Below are positions 24,248 through 32,198 of a stretch of 64,000 nt of DNA, in pieces (the first letter of the stretch is position 1; each line of letters opens with the position of its first letter). The notes beneath the pieces are model-generated. The model saw only the letters and a list, made by a program, of their open reading frames with translations. It was not told where the DNA came from and made no database searches. The stretch is from Nocardioides marmoribigeumensis (GTDB lineage: Bacteria; Actinomycetota; Actinomycetes; Propionibacteriales; Nocardioidaceae). The DNA lies in the NCBI RefSeq assembly GCF_031458325.1, contig NZ_JAVDYG010000001.1, forward strand, positions 1,178,001 to 1,242,000, read 5' to 3'. The position numbers were made by a program, and so were the translations under genes.

Positions 24248-25126
24248 TCAGCCCGCCAGCATCCGGTCCAGGGCGGCGCGGACGCGGTCGGCGTCCTCGC
24301 GGTACTTCACCGCGACGCCGAGAGTCCGGGCCGCGGCCTCCACGTCGAGGGTGGTCGTGCCCAGCCGCTCCAGCGCCCGCGCCCAGTCGAGGGTCTCCGC
24401 GACGCCCGGTGGCTTGACCAGGTCGGCGCCGCGCACCTCGTGGACGAGCTCGACGACCTGGCGCGCCAGCTCGGCGGAGACCTCCGGCGCCCGCGACCGC
24501 ACGATCGCCACCTCCCGCTCGAGCGTCGGGTGGTCGATCCAGTGGTAGAGGCAGCGCCGCTTGAGCGCGTCGTGCACCTCGCGGGTGCGGTTGGAGGTGA
24601 GCACCACGACGGGGGGTACGGCGGCCGCGACGGTCCCCAGCTCGGGGATCGTCACCTGCCAGGTCGACAGCACCTCGAGGAGGAACGCCTCGAACTCGTC
24701 GTCGGCCCGGTCGACCTCGTCGATCAGGAGCACCACCGGCGCCTCGCGCAGCGCCCGCAGGATCGGACGCGCCACCAGGAACCGCTCGGCGAACAGCCCG
24801 CCCTCGACCTCGTCGACGTCGAGCCGCCCGTCGGCCGCGGCCTCCACGGCCCGCAGGTGCAGGATCTGCCGCGGGAAGTCCCAGTCGTAGAGCGCCTGGG
24901 AGGCGTCGATCCCCTCATAGCACTGCAGCCGCACCAGCGGCAGCCCCAGCCCCTCGGCCAGCGCCTCGGCCAGCGCGGTCTTGCCCGTGCCCGGCTCACC
25001 CTCGAGCAGCAGCGGCCGGCCCAGCTCCATCGCGAGGAAGCCGACCGTGGCCAGGGCCTCGTCGCTGAGGTAGCCGGTCTTCTCCAGCCGCGCGGCCAGG
25101 TCGTCGGGCGAGTTCACCAGGCTCAC
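24248..25126 (-). CDS. coxD: MoxR-type AAA+ ATPase (CoxD-like)
   Basis: 292 residues. Walker A LLEGEPGTGKTALAEAL (about 38-54), Walker B VVLLIDEVDRADDEFEAFLLEVL (about 104-126), sensor 1 PVVVLTSNRTREVHDALKRRC, and the lid domain. CoxD is needed for the mature active site in CO dehydrogenase and acts with CoxE. Start at 25126 overlaps the MocA-like stop by 4 nt. In the operon it follows the cofactor-modifying enzyme and precedes CoxE, a logical order for maturation genes. Confidence 0.92.
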   Translation of the reverse strand: MSLVNSPDDLAARLEKTGYLSDEALATVGFLAMELGRPLLLEGEPGTGKTALAEALAEGLGLPLVRLQCYEGIDASQALYDWDFPRQILHLRAVEAAADGRLDVDEVEGGLFAERFLVARPILRALREAPVVLLIDEVDRADDEFEAFLLEVLSTWQVTIPELGTVAAAVPPVVVLTSNRTREVHDALKRRCLYHWIDHPTLEREVAIVRSRAPEVSAELARQVVELVHEVRGADLVKPPGVAETLDWARALERLGTTTLDVEAAARTLGVAVKYREDADRVRAALDRMLAG

Positions 25127-25731
25127 GTGTCCATCTCCTCCGGCAGGTCGACGTCGCGGCCGGAGGCCAGGTCGGTGCAGTCCACCTCGACGAGGTTACG
25201 CCGGGGCCCGTGGTCGTCCTCGAGGTCGAAGTAGCGCTGCGCCCCCACGTCACCCCGGACCACGTCCAGCAGCCGGCGCCAGTGCGCCCGGCCGAGGAGG
25301 ACCGGGTGGCCCGGCCTGCCGTCGTACGTCGCCCGGAGGAGCGCCTGGTGCCCCTCGCCGCCCTCGGCCCAGCGCTCGAGCACGCGCTCGACGACCGGGA
25401 CCTCGAGGTCGGGCAGGTCGACGAGCGTCACGAGCGCGGCCTCGCTGCTCGAGCCGTGCAGCAGCACGTCGAGCCCGGTCCGCAGCGACTCCCCCATCCC
25501 CTCGTCCCACCGCGGCGCGTGCACCGACGAGACGCGGTCGTCCTCGGGGAGCCCCTCCTCGACCTCCTCGTGAGCCGCGCCGGTGACGACGAGGACGTCG
25601 TGGCAGCCTCCGTCGAGCAGCAGGCGGACGGCGCGGTTGGCCCACGTCTCGCCGTCGGTGTGCAGCAGCGCCTTGGGCACGCCCATGCGGCGGCCCTGCC
25701 CGGCGGCGAGGACGAGTCCCGAGATGGTCAT
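25123..25731 (-). CDS. Molybdenum cofactor cytidylyltransferase-like NTP transferase (MocA-like)
   Basis: 202 residues. Nucleotidyltransferase fold with the N-terminal GLVLAAGQGRRMGVPKALL signature, the metal-binding LVDLPDLEVP, and RPGHPVLLGRAHW near the C-terminus. MocA adds CMP to molybdopterin for xanthine-oxidase-family enzymes, which fits the adjacent hydroxylase; MobA (GMP) is less likely in this setting. It is the first gene of the cox-like operon: a TAGGCT -10 box lies 6 nt before its ATG at 25731. The GntR regulator ends 31 bp upstream on the same strand. Confidence 0.85.
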   Translation of the reverse strand: MTISGLVLAAGQGRRMGVPKALLHTDGETWANRAVRLLLDGGCHDVLVVTGAAHEEVEEGLPEDDRVSSVHAPRWDEGMGESLRTGLDVLLHGSSSEAALVTLVDLPDLEVPVVERVLERWAEGGEGHQALLRATYDGRPGHPVLLGRAHWRRLLDVVRGDVGAQRYFDLEDDHGPRRNLVEVDCTDLASGRDVDLPEEMDT

Positions 25732-25737
25732 CCCGGG

Positions 25738-25743
25738 AGCCTA
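25738..25743 (-). promoter_or_regulatory. -10 box for the mocA-cox operon, leaderless type
   Basis: TAGGCT on the minus strand ends 6 nt before the ATG at 25731. It suggests that the cox-like operon has its own promoter between it and the GntR gene. Confidence 0.5.
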
Positions 25744-25762
25744 GGCGCCCGGCGCCACGACG

Positions 25763-26518
25763 TCAGTCGTGCGGCTGGCGCACCATCGGCACCCACAGCG
25801 TGAACTTGTCCGCGCGGTAGGTGCTGCGCGAGACCGACACCGGGGTGCGGTCCGCGAACGCCCGGCGGGCGACCCGCAGGGCGGGGGCACCGACGGGTAC
25901 GTCGAGCAGGCGCGCCTCGGTGGCGGCACAGACGCCGGCGTCGACCGAGTCCTCGCCCCAGGTCGGCTCGAGGCCACGCTCACGCAGCTCGGCGTAGAGG
26001 GACTCGGGGAGGTTCTCCAGCATGCCGGGCACCAGCGCGGCGGGGAGGTAGGCGTCCTCGATGCACATCGGGGTGCCGTCGGCGGTGCGCACCCGCTGCC
26101 AGTGGATGATCGGGTCGCCCTCGGCGATCTCCAGGGCCCGGGCGACCCCGGGGCCGGCGGCCTCGAGCCGCGCGACGACGGTGCGGGACCCGGCGGTGTG
26201 GCCACGGCGCTGCATGTCCTCGGTGAACGACGTGAGCCGCGCGACCTCGGCGGCGCGGCGCTGGGCGACGAACGTGCCGCGGCCCGGGATGCGCTCGAGC
26301 AGCCCCTCGCCGACCAGGGCGTCGAGGGCCTGGCGCACGGTCATGCGGGCGACACCGAACTGGTGGACGAGCTCGCGCTCCGAGGGGGCCGGGTGGCCCG
26401 GAGGCGCACCGGCGAGGAGCTCGCGGACGTACTCACGGACCTGGACGTGCTTGTGGACCACGGAGCGCTCCGAGGGGCCGACGGTCGCACGAGGCACCGA
26501 CACGGCAGCGTGGGCCAT
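25763..26518 (-). CDS. GntR-family regulator with UTRA effector domain
   Basis: 251 residues. Winged helix at about 25-95 with HVQVREYVRELLAG, PSERELVHQFGVARMTVRQALDALVGEG and IPGRGTFVAQ. The UTRA ligand-binding domain follows (about 110-250; ALEIAEGDPIIHWQRVRTADGTPMCIEDAYLP). This is the HutC subgroup. The ATG at 26518 (AGAGG 8 nt upstream) is preferred to the GTG at 26554. Lying directly upstream of the mocA-cox operon and in the same direction, it is the natural candidate to control it. A palindrome at 26545-26560 could be its operator. The ligand is unknown. Confidence 0.9.
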   Translation of the reverse strand: MAHAAVSVPRATVGPSERSVVHKHVQVREYVRELLAGAPPGHPAPSERELVHQFGVARMTVRQALDALVGEGLLERIPGRGTFVAQRRAAEVARLTSFTEDMQRRGHTAGSRTVVARLEAAGPGVARALEIAEGDPIIHWQRVRTADGTPMCIEDAYLPAALVPGMLENLPESLYAELRERGLEPTWGEDSVDAGVCAATEARLLDVPVGAPALRVARRAFADRTPVSVSRSTYRADKFTLWVPMVRQPHD

Positions 26519-26544
26519 CGCGTGATCCTCTGTTCGCCGGCTGG

Positions 26545-26560
26545 TGTGGTGCACACAACA
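26545..26560. promoter_or_regulatory. Inverted repeat upstream of the GntR gene, candidate operator
   Basis: TGTGGTG, a CA spacer, then CACAACA: 6 of 7 positions pair. It lies 27-42 nt upstream of the regulator's ATG in an AT-richer patch, consistent with autoregulation. Confidence 0.35.
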
Positions 26561-26662
26561 CTAGGCGTCTTTACGCTGGGGCACACGGGACTGTGGACCC
26601 GGTGCGAGCGGCTGGGCGGACGTAGTTGGAGGGGCATAGGTCCCGCCCCGGCCCGCCCTGCC

Positions 26663-29209
26663 CTACTCGGTGGTGATGGCCTCGAGCACGTCGAGCCGTG
26701 CCGCGCGACGTGCCGGGAGCACCGCGGCGAGCACCCCGATCACCACCGAGGCGACCACGAAGGCGACCAACGACCCGACCGGGACGGCCAGGTCGGTGAT
26801 GCCCTCGTCCTTGAGCGACTTGACCAGCCCCACCCCGAACGCGATGCCCATCCCCACGCCCAGGAGCGCCCCGAAGACCGCGATCACGATCGACTCCAGC
26901 CGGACCATCGTGCGCAGCTGCCGCCGGCTCATGCCGATCGCACGGAGCAACCCCACCTCGCGCGTCCGCTCGATCACCGAGAGGGCGAGCGTGTTGACCA
27001 CGCCCAGCACCGCGATGAGCACCGACAGCGCCAGCAGCACGTTGACGAAGGTGAGGAACTGGTCGGTCTGCTTGCGCTGCTCGTCGGCGAAGCCCTGCAG
27101 GCTCTGCAGCTTCACCGTCGGCAGGTCCTTGGTGATCGCCTCGACCCGCTTGGTGATCGCCGCCCTGTCGGCCCCTGGCTCCTGGACCAGGAAGACCATC
27201 GAGTCCAGCGGCTTGATCCCGCCCTTCTCCAGCGCGGCCTGGCTGACCACCCACGAGGACGGGATGCCGCCGGCCTGGTCGAAGAAGCCGGCGACCCGCA
27301 GCGACTGCGGCCCGGCCTGGAACCTCACCTGGACGCGGTCGCCGAGCCCCACGCCGAGCTTGTCCGCCTGCTTCTGCCCGATGAGGATCGAGTCCTGCCC
27401 GAGGTCGGTCAGGGCACCGGCGACGAACGGCACGTCGGCCATCACCGCGGCGTAGTCCTGCGGGTCGACCCCGACCAGGAAGACCGTGCCCGCCCCCTTG
27501 ACCTTGGCCTGGGCGTAGCGCAGCGAGGCGACCGTCCGGATCCCGTCGATGCGCCGCGCCTCCCGCGCCACCGCCGGCGAGAACGGCGTGCCGACGGCGT
27601 TGGAGATCACCAGCTGGGACCGGTAGGCGTCCTTGAGGGTCGAGTCCGTGCTGGCCGAGGCCGAGGCCCCGAAGATCGACATCATCGACATGAGCGCGAG
27701 GCCGACCATGAGGGCGGACGCCGTGGCCGCCGTACGCCGGGGGTTGCGGCGGGAGTTCTCCGCCGCGAGCCGGCCGACCGTCCCGAACGGCTTGAACAGC
27801 ACGTCGAACAGCGAGATCACCGGCCGCGCGAACAGCGGCGACAGCAGCGCGACGCCCACCAGCACGGCGAGCATGCCCCCGGCGATCTCCACCAGCACCT
27901 CGCCGCCGAGGTCGAGCAGCCCGGCGGCCATCGAGCCGACGCCGGCGACCACGAGCACGCCGCCGACGACGATCCGTCGCCGCATGGTGCTCTCGGGCAG
28001 TGCGACGTCGTCGCGCAGCGCCGCGACCGGCGGGATGCGGGACGCCCTGCGCGCGGGACCGTACGCCGCGAGGGCGGTCACCACGATGCCCACGGCATAG
28101 GCCGCGACGACCGCCGGCCACGTCAGGTCGAACGACGCGCTGCTGAAGTCGGCGCCGAAGAGCTTGAACAGCGCCGACAGCCCGCGGGCGAGCAGCCAGC
28201 CCCCGAGGAGCCCCAGCGTCGAGCCGATCAGGCCCACGCCCACGGACTCGGCGAGCACCGACCGGTTGACCTGGCGACGGCTCGCGCCGAGCGCCCGGAG
28301 CAGGGCGAGCTCGCGGCTGCGCTGCGCGACCAGGATCGAGAAGGTGTTGATGATCAGGAAGGTGCCGACCACCAGGGAGACCCCCGCGAAGACCAGCAGG
28401 AACGTGTTGAGGAAGCCGAGGATCCGGTCGAGGGCCTTGCGGTTCTTCGCCACCACCTCGTCGCCGGGGCGGGCCTCGACCCCCGAGGGCAGCACCTTCT
28501 GGATCGCGTCGGCGGCCTCGCGCTGCGAGACCCCGTCGGCGATGTCGACCGAGATCTGCTGGTAGACGTCACGTCCGCCCACGAGGAGCTGCTGGAGGTA
28601 GGCCTTGGGGAAGACGGTGAGCGTCGCGCCGTTGAGACCACCCTCCCCGAACGCGAAGACGCCGGTCAGCCGGGCCTTCACCGTCGGGGGGTCGCCGGGC
28701 GTGACGAGGGTGACCGTGTCGCCGACCTCCAGCTTGCCGCGCTCGGCCGTCGTCTCGTCGACCGCGACCTGGCCGGCCTCGGTCGGGAACGCCCCTTCCT
28801 GCAGCCGGAAGATGCGGTCGCCGCTCATCGAGGTGACGTCGCTGGCCACCACCGCGAGACCGGGCGGCCCGTTGCCGCCGACCACCTTGCCGTTGCTGCC
28901 GAGGACGAACAGCGAGGAGCTGCTCAGTCCCGGGTAGGCCTTCTCGACCTCGGGCAGGGCCTCGACCGCCTTGACCACCTCGGGCCCGAAGGTGCGGCTG
29001 TCCTCGGCGGAGTCGAAGTCGCCGGCCCCCTTGAACGCGACCTCGACGTCGGCGGTGGAGTCCTCGATGATCCCGTCGAACACGGCGCCGATGGCGTGGG
29101 TGAAGACCATCGCACCCGACACGAACGAGACGCCCAGCACGATCGCGAAGGCGCTCAGCAGCAGGCGCAGCTTGCGAGCGACCAGGTTGCGCCAGATGAC
29201 GCGGACCAC
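26663..29209 (-). CDS. ABC transporter permease, FtsX/MacB type
   Basis: 848 residues. Architecture is that of a duplicated FtsX-like permease: an N-terminal helix (VARKLRLLLSAFAIVLGVSFVSGAM), a large extracytoplasmic domain, three helices with RSRELALLRALGASRRQVNRSVLAES, two central helices, a second exported domain, and a final three-helix block with RTREVGLLRAIGMSRRQLRTMVRLESI. Such permeases act as mechanotransmitters or exporters of lipids, peptides or antibiotics rather than importers. GTG start at 29209, 3 nt after the ATPase stop, so translation is coupled. No periplasmic adaptor is nearby, as usual in Gram-positives. Substrate unknown. Confidence 0.9.
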   Translation of the reverse strand: MVRVIWRNLVARKLRLLLSAFAIVLGVSFVSGAMVFTHAIGAVFDGIIEDSTADVEVAFKGAGDFDSAEDSRTFGPEVVKAVEALPEVEKAYPGLSSSSLFVLGSNGKVVGGNGPPGLAVVASDVTSMSGDRIFRLQEGAFPTEAGQVAVDETTAERGKLEVGDTVTLVTPGDPPTVKARLTGVFAFGEGGLNGATLTVFPKAYLQQLLVGGRDVYQQISVDIADGVSQREAADAIQKVLPSGVEARPGDEVVAKNRKALDRILGFLNTFLLVFAGVSLVVGTFLIINTFSILVAQRSRELALLRALGASRRQVNRSVLAESVGVGLIGSTLGLLGGWLLARGLSALFKLFGADFSSASFDLTWPAVVAAYAVGIVVTALAAYGPARRASRIPPVAALRDDVALPESTMRRRIVVGGVLVVAGVGSMAAGLLDLGGEVLVEIAGGMLAVLVGVALLSPLFARPVISLFDVLFKPFGTVGRLAAENSRRNPRRTAATASALMVGLALMSMMSIFGASASASTDSTLKDAYRSQLVISNAVGTPFSPAVAREARRIDGIRTVASLRYAQAKVKGAGTVFLVGVDPQDYAAVMADVPFVAGALTDLGQDSILIGQKQADKLGVGLGDRVQVRFQAGPQSLRVAGFFDQAGGIPSSWVVSQAALEKGGIKPLDSMVFLVQEPGADRAAITKRVEAITKDLPTVKLQSLQGFADEQRKQTDQFLTFVNVLLALSVLIAVLGVVNTLALSVIERTREVGLLRAIGMSRRQLRTMVRLESIVIAVFGALLGVGMGIAFGVGLVKSLKDEGITDLAVPVGSLVAFVVASVVIGVLAAVLPARRAARLDVLEAITTE

Positions 29210-29212
29210 GGC

Positions 29213-29989
29213 TCAGACCTCCGCGGCCGCCGCGAAGGACGACATGCGTTCCAGCACGCGCTCGGCGGTCGGCTCCCGCATCTCGTCGACCACCTTGCCG
29301 TCGGCGAGGAAGACCACGCGGTCGGTGTAGCCGGCCGCGACCGGGTCGTGGGTGACCATGACGACCGTCTGCCCGAACTCGCGCACCGACCGCTGCAGCA
29401 GGGTCAGCACCTCGCTGCCCGACCGGGAGTCGAGGTTGCCGGTCGGCTCGTCGGCGAACACGATGCTGGGACGGGCCACCAGCGCCCGCGCCACGGCCAC
29501 ACGCTGCTGCTGACCGCCCGACATCTCGTTGGGCCGGTGGCGCAGCCGGTCACCGAGACCGACGGTGGCGATGACCGAGTCGTACCACTGCTTCTCGGGC
29601 TTGCGGCCCGCGATCGACAGCGGCAGGAGGATGTTCTCCTCCGCGGTGAGCGTCGGCACCAGGTTGAAGGACTGGAAGACGAAGCCGATCGCGTCGCGAC
29701 GCAGCCGGGTCAGCTCCTTGTCGTTGAGCCGGCTCAGCTCGGTCTCACCGATCGTGACGGTCCCGCTCGTCGGCTCGTCGAGCGCCGCGCAGCAGTGCAT
29801 CAGCGTCGACTTGCCCGAGCCCGACGGACCCATGACGGCGGTGAACTCACCGGCGCCGAGATCGAGGTCCACGCCGTCGAGCGCGCGCACCTCGGCCGCC
29901 CCCTCGCCGTACACCTTGGTCAGTCCCCGAACGCGTGCAGCGACCTCCCGGCCGGTGTCACGCGAGCTCTGGACGCTCCCCTCGTTCAT
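29213..29989 (-). CDS. ABC transporter ATP-binding protein, MacB/LolD type
   Basis: 258 residues. Walker [20 protein letters not shown]-loop [17 protein letters not shown], signature [19 protein letters not shown], Walker [18 protein letters not shown] and the H-loop [21 protein letters not shown] are all intact. It powers the permease encoded next. The ATG at 29989 has AAGGAGG about 6 nt upstream, and a TAGCGT -10 box lies at 30010-30015, so the promoter of this two-gene operon sits in the short gap before the divergent lipoprotein gene. Confidence 0.93.
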   Translation of the reverse strand: MNEGSVQSSRDTGREVAARVRGLTKVYGEGAAEVRALDGVDLDLGAGEFTAVMGPSGSGKSTLMHCCAALDEPTSGTVTIGETELSRLNDKELTRLRRDAIGFVFQSFNLVPTLTAEENILLPLSIAGRKPEKQWYDSVIATVGLGDRLRHRPNEMSGGQQQRVAVARALVARPSIVFADEPTGNLDSRSGSEVLTLLQRSVREFGQTVVMVTHDPVAAGYTDRVVFLADGKVVDEMREPTAERVLERMSSFAAAAEV

Positions 29990-30009
29990 CTCTGCCCTCC
30001 TTCACGGTC

Positions 30010-30045
30010 ACGCTAGCGGGGACGGACGAAGGCACGCGATACGGT
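30010..30045. promoter_or_regulatory. Divergent -10 boxes of ABC operon and lipoprotein gene
   Basis: TAGCGT on the minus strand (30010-30015) suits the ABC operon, with a short leader holding AAGGAGG. TACGGT on the plus strand (30040-30045) suits the lipoprotein gene, about 30 nt before its GTG. Confidence 0.4.
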
Positions 30046-30075
30046 TTCGCTCCCCCGGCAGAAGGCGGCGTTCTC

Positions 30076-30744
30076 GTGGCACCTCCCCTCTCTCCGCGCG
30101 CCCTCGTGGTCGCGGCGACCGCGCTCGTGCTGCTCACCGCAGGCTGCACGTGGTCGGACGACTCCTCCGCAGCGCCTCCGCGCACGACGCCGTCGTCCTC
30201 GACCCCGGCACCCAGGGCGGGCTTCGACCCCGAGACGGGCACGGTGACCCGGGTCGAGGCCGCGTTCAGCGTGCAGACCGGCAACGTGCGCACGCGAGCC
30301 TGCTACGAGCCGAGGAGCAGCGAGCTGGCGTCGATCGACTACACCTGGCGCGCCGCCGCCGACGTCGAGGTGACCGAGGTCGAGCTGATCGACGGCACGG
30401 GCATCCGCCTGGTCGGCACCCCGGTCACGGTGCCACCGGTCAACTACGGAGGCCGCATCGACCTCGGCGGTGAGCTCACCTGGGCCGGTCACGAGAAGCG
30501 GCTCGCGGGCAACCACCTGCTCTCCTGGCCGGGGCACGAGAGCGTGGCCGACCACGTGTTCAGCCGCGGCCAGACCGGGCTCTTCGTCCTCCACGTCCGC
30601 CGGTCGATGGGCCACGGTTCCTCGCACGGTCTGCGCGTGACCTACCGGGTCTCGGGCCCGGGCGACGGCAACACCTACACCGCCGAGGTGCGCAACCAGG
30701 TGCGCTGGCAGGTCGTGCGGCACGGCACACGCTGCCGGGTCTGA
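30076..30744 (+). CDS. Putative lipoprotein of unknown function
   Basis: 222 residues. A lipoprotein signal (ALVVAATALVLLTAGC) places the lipid-modified Cys at about residue 24, followed by a Ser/Thr/Pro-rich linker to about residue 55. The mature part is beta-rich (NVRTRACYEP, VEVTEVELIDGTGIRLVGTPV, HLLSWPGHESVADHVF) with a final Cys near the C-terminus that could pair with the Cys in ACYEP. The GTG at 30076 is chosen because it places the lipobox correctly. It is divergent from the ABC operon and ends 2 bp before the convergent membrane protein gene, but no family is recognised. Confidence 0.7.
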   Translation: MAPPLSPRALVVAATALVLLTAGCTWSDDSSAAPPRTTPSSSTPAPRAGFDPETGTVTRVEAAFSVQTGNVRTRACYEPRSSELASIDYTWRAAADVEVTEVELIDGTGIRLVGTPVTVPPVNYGGRIDLGGELTWAGHEKRLAGNHLLSWPGHESVADHVFSRGQTGLFVLHVRRSMGHGSSHGLRVTYRVSGPGDGNTYTAEVRNQVRWQVVRHGTRCRV

Positions 30745-30746
30745 GG

Positions 30747-31274
30747 TCAGGAGCCGGTGAAGGCGTCCCGGTAGATCTTCTCGAGGTCGGCGGACCACGG
30801 AGCCGAGAAGCCGCACACCATCACGGTGTCGTCGTTGGCGGCCACGAGGTAGCGCCGCTCCTTCTCGAAGGCGAAGTAGCCGGTCAGCGACGTCGGCACC
30901 TTGGCGAGGTCGAGCTGCACCTGCGCAGCGTCGCCGCCGCCGGCGTACCACTGCCGGACCGCGAGGGTGACCGTGTCGCCGTCCATGCGGAGGACCTCCC
31001 CGTCGAACGCGGTCTGGGCGCGACCGAGGGTCTCCGGGTCGACGGGCATGCAGCGGCCGTTCTCACGTGAGGGCAGCGCGAGGGTGACGGCCTGGGGGTC
31101 GGCCCCGCTGGTCGCGGTCGGCTTCGGGGACCCGGAGTACATCTGGTCGTCGCGCACCAGCCAGGAGCCGAAGGCGATCACCAGCACCAGCCCGAGCACG
31201 GCCAGGGCGCCGTAGACGGGTGCCCGGCTGGTCTTCTCGGGCTGCGGCTCGGTGGGCGTGGGGGTGATGGTCAT
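30747..31274 (-). CDS. Single-pass membrane protein of unknown function
   Basis: 175 residues. A short Thr/Pro-rich cytoplasmic tail is followed by one transmembrane helix (VYGALAVLGLVLVIAFGSWLV, about 24-44) and an extracellular domain with GRCMPVDPETLGRAQTAFDGEV and a late Cys (VMVCGFSAPW). The two cysteines may form a disulfide. The ATG at 31274 is taken as start since the upstream extension to 31535 has no protein-like character. Its extracellular part resembles small secreted domains found next to lipoproteins in this clade, but I cannot name the family. Confidence 0.7.
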   Translation of the reverse strand: MTITPTPTEPQPEKTSRAPVYGALAVLGLVLVIAFGSWLVRDDQMYSGSPKPTATSGADPQAVTLALPSRENGRCMPVDPETLGRAQTAFDGEVLRMDGDTVTLAVRQWYAGGGDAAQVQLDLAKVPTSLTGYFAFEKERRYLVAANDDTVMVCGFSAPWSADLEKIYRDAFTGS

Positions 31275-31456
31275 CGTCGGCTCTCGGGTCGGGAGGAGGG
31301 CGACGTACCCTCCTGCGGTGCGCACCCCGATCGTCTCACTCACGACCAGTGTCGCGCGCGCCGCGGGACCCGCGGGGCCGTCGTACGCCCGGGTCGGCAA
31401 CGCCGGGTTCGCGTGGCGCAAGCGCGACGCCACCCTCGCACTCAGCCGCTGATCTG

Positions 31457-31472
31457 TCGAACACCTGTTCGA
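31457..31472. promoter_or_regulatory. LexA/SOS box upstream of the AlkB-like gene
   Basis: TCGAACACCTGTTCGA is a perfect match to the actinobacterial SOS palindrome TCGAAC-N4-GTTCGA. It covers the expected -35 position for the -10 box at 31481 and lies 20 nt before the start codon. Confidence 0.85.
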
Positions 31473-31480
31473 CCCTGGGG

Positions 31481-31486
31481 TACAGT
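31481..31486 (+). promoter_or_regulatory. -10 box of the AlkB-like gene, leaderless type
   Basis: TACAGT ends 6 nt before the ATG at 31493. With a 17-18 nt spacer the -35 region falls inside the SOS box. Confidence 0.6.
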
Positions 31487-31492
31487 CGCGGC

Positions 31493-32140
31493 ATGCTGAG
31501 CCTGCAGGGATCGCTGTTCGACGCGGTCGACGCACCGGCGGCCGTCTGGCGGCCGCTGGACACCGCCCGGCGCACTCCCCTCAGCGCGGGGGCCTGGGTG
31601 GACCACCTCCCGGGCTGGCTCGCCGGCGGCCCTGAGGGCGCCGACGGGCTGTTCGAGCGGCTCTCGACCGACGTGCCGTGGCGCGCCGAGCGACGCCAGA
31701 TGTACGACCGCGAGGTCGACGTGCCGCGGCTCCTGGCGTTCTACGGCGAGGACGCTCAGCTCCCCCACGCCCTCCTCGTCGAGGCACGGTCCGCACTCTC
31801 GACTCACTACCGACCCGAGCTGGGCGAGGGCTTCCGGACCGCCGGCCTGTGCCTCTACCGCGACGGCTCCGACAGCGTGGCGTGGCACGGCGACCGCATC
31901 GGCCGCGGGCGCAGCGCCGACACGATGGTCGCCATCCTGTCACTGGGCGAGACCCGACGACTCATGCTGCGGCCCGAGCCCGGAGTGCCGGGGTCCACCC
32001 GGGCGTTCGCCCTCGGGCACGGCGACCTGGTCGTCATGGGCGGCTCGAGCCAGCGCACCTGGCAGCACGCCGTCCCCAAGTCCTCCACCCCCTGCGGACC
32101 GCGGATCAGCGTCCAGTTCCGCCCCCGCGGCGTGCTCTGA
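31493..32140 (+). CDS. AlkB-like 2-oxoglutarate/Fe(II) dioxygenase, SOS-boxed
   Basis: 215 residues. The double-stranded beta-helix metal ligands are visible: WHGDRIGRG gives the HxD pair (about residues 127-129) and TWQHAVPK the distal His; RISVQFRPRG at the C-terminus carries the two 2-oxoglutarate-binding arginines. The nucleotide-lid region (DREVDVPRLLAFYGE) also fits. AlkB proteins remove methyl and etheno damage from DNA or RNA bases. The start is set by the -10 box 6 nt upstream. A perfect LexA site over the promoter implies induction by DNA damage, whereas E. coli alkB belongs to the Ada response. Confidence 0.88.
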   Translation: MLSLQGSLFDAVDAPAAVWRPLDTARRTPLSAGAWVDHLPGWLAGGPEGADGLFERLSTDVPWRAERRQMYDREVDVPRLLAFYGEDAQLPHALLVEARSALSTHYRPELGEGFRTAGLCLYRDGSDSVAWHGDRIGRGRSADTMVAILSLGETRRLMLRPEPGVPGSTRAFALGHGDLVVMGGSSQRTWQHAVPKSSTPCGPRISVQFRPRGVL

Positions 32141-32153
32141 GTTTCCACATCTA

Positions 32154-32169
32154 TCGAACGTGCTTGCGA
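32154..32169. promoter_or_regulatory. SOS-like box overlapping the -35 of the HNH/13E12 gene
   Basis: TCGAAC, GTGC, TTGCGA: the left half is a perfect SOS half-site. The right half departs from GTTCGA but equals a good -35 hexamer, 17 nt before the -10 box. Confidence 0.5.
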
Positions 32170-32192
32170 TTGTCGTCACGGGCTGCTAGGAT
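32164..32192 (+). promoter_or_regulatory. Promoter of the HNH/13E12 gene
   Basis: TTGCGA (32164-32169), 17-nt spacer, TAGGAT (32187-32192), then 6 nt to the ATG at 32199: a complete leaderless-type promoter. Confidence 0.65.
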
Positions 32193-32198
32193 CGGCAG

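Noticed and set aside
25769..30016. A continuous plus-strand open frame of about 1,415 codons opposite the GntR and ABC genes
   Set aside because: Composition is His/Arg/Asp/Gly-rich without any domain, and the minus strand carries clear genes throughout. Long antisense frames are expected at this GC content.
32154..32169. Treating this palindrome as a perfect LexA site
   Set aside because: Only the left half matches fully; it is kept as an SOS-like site with lower confidence.
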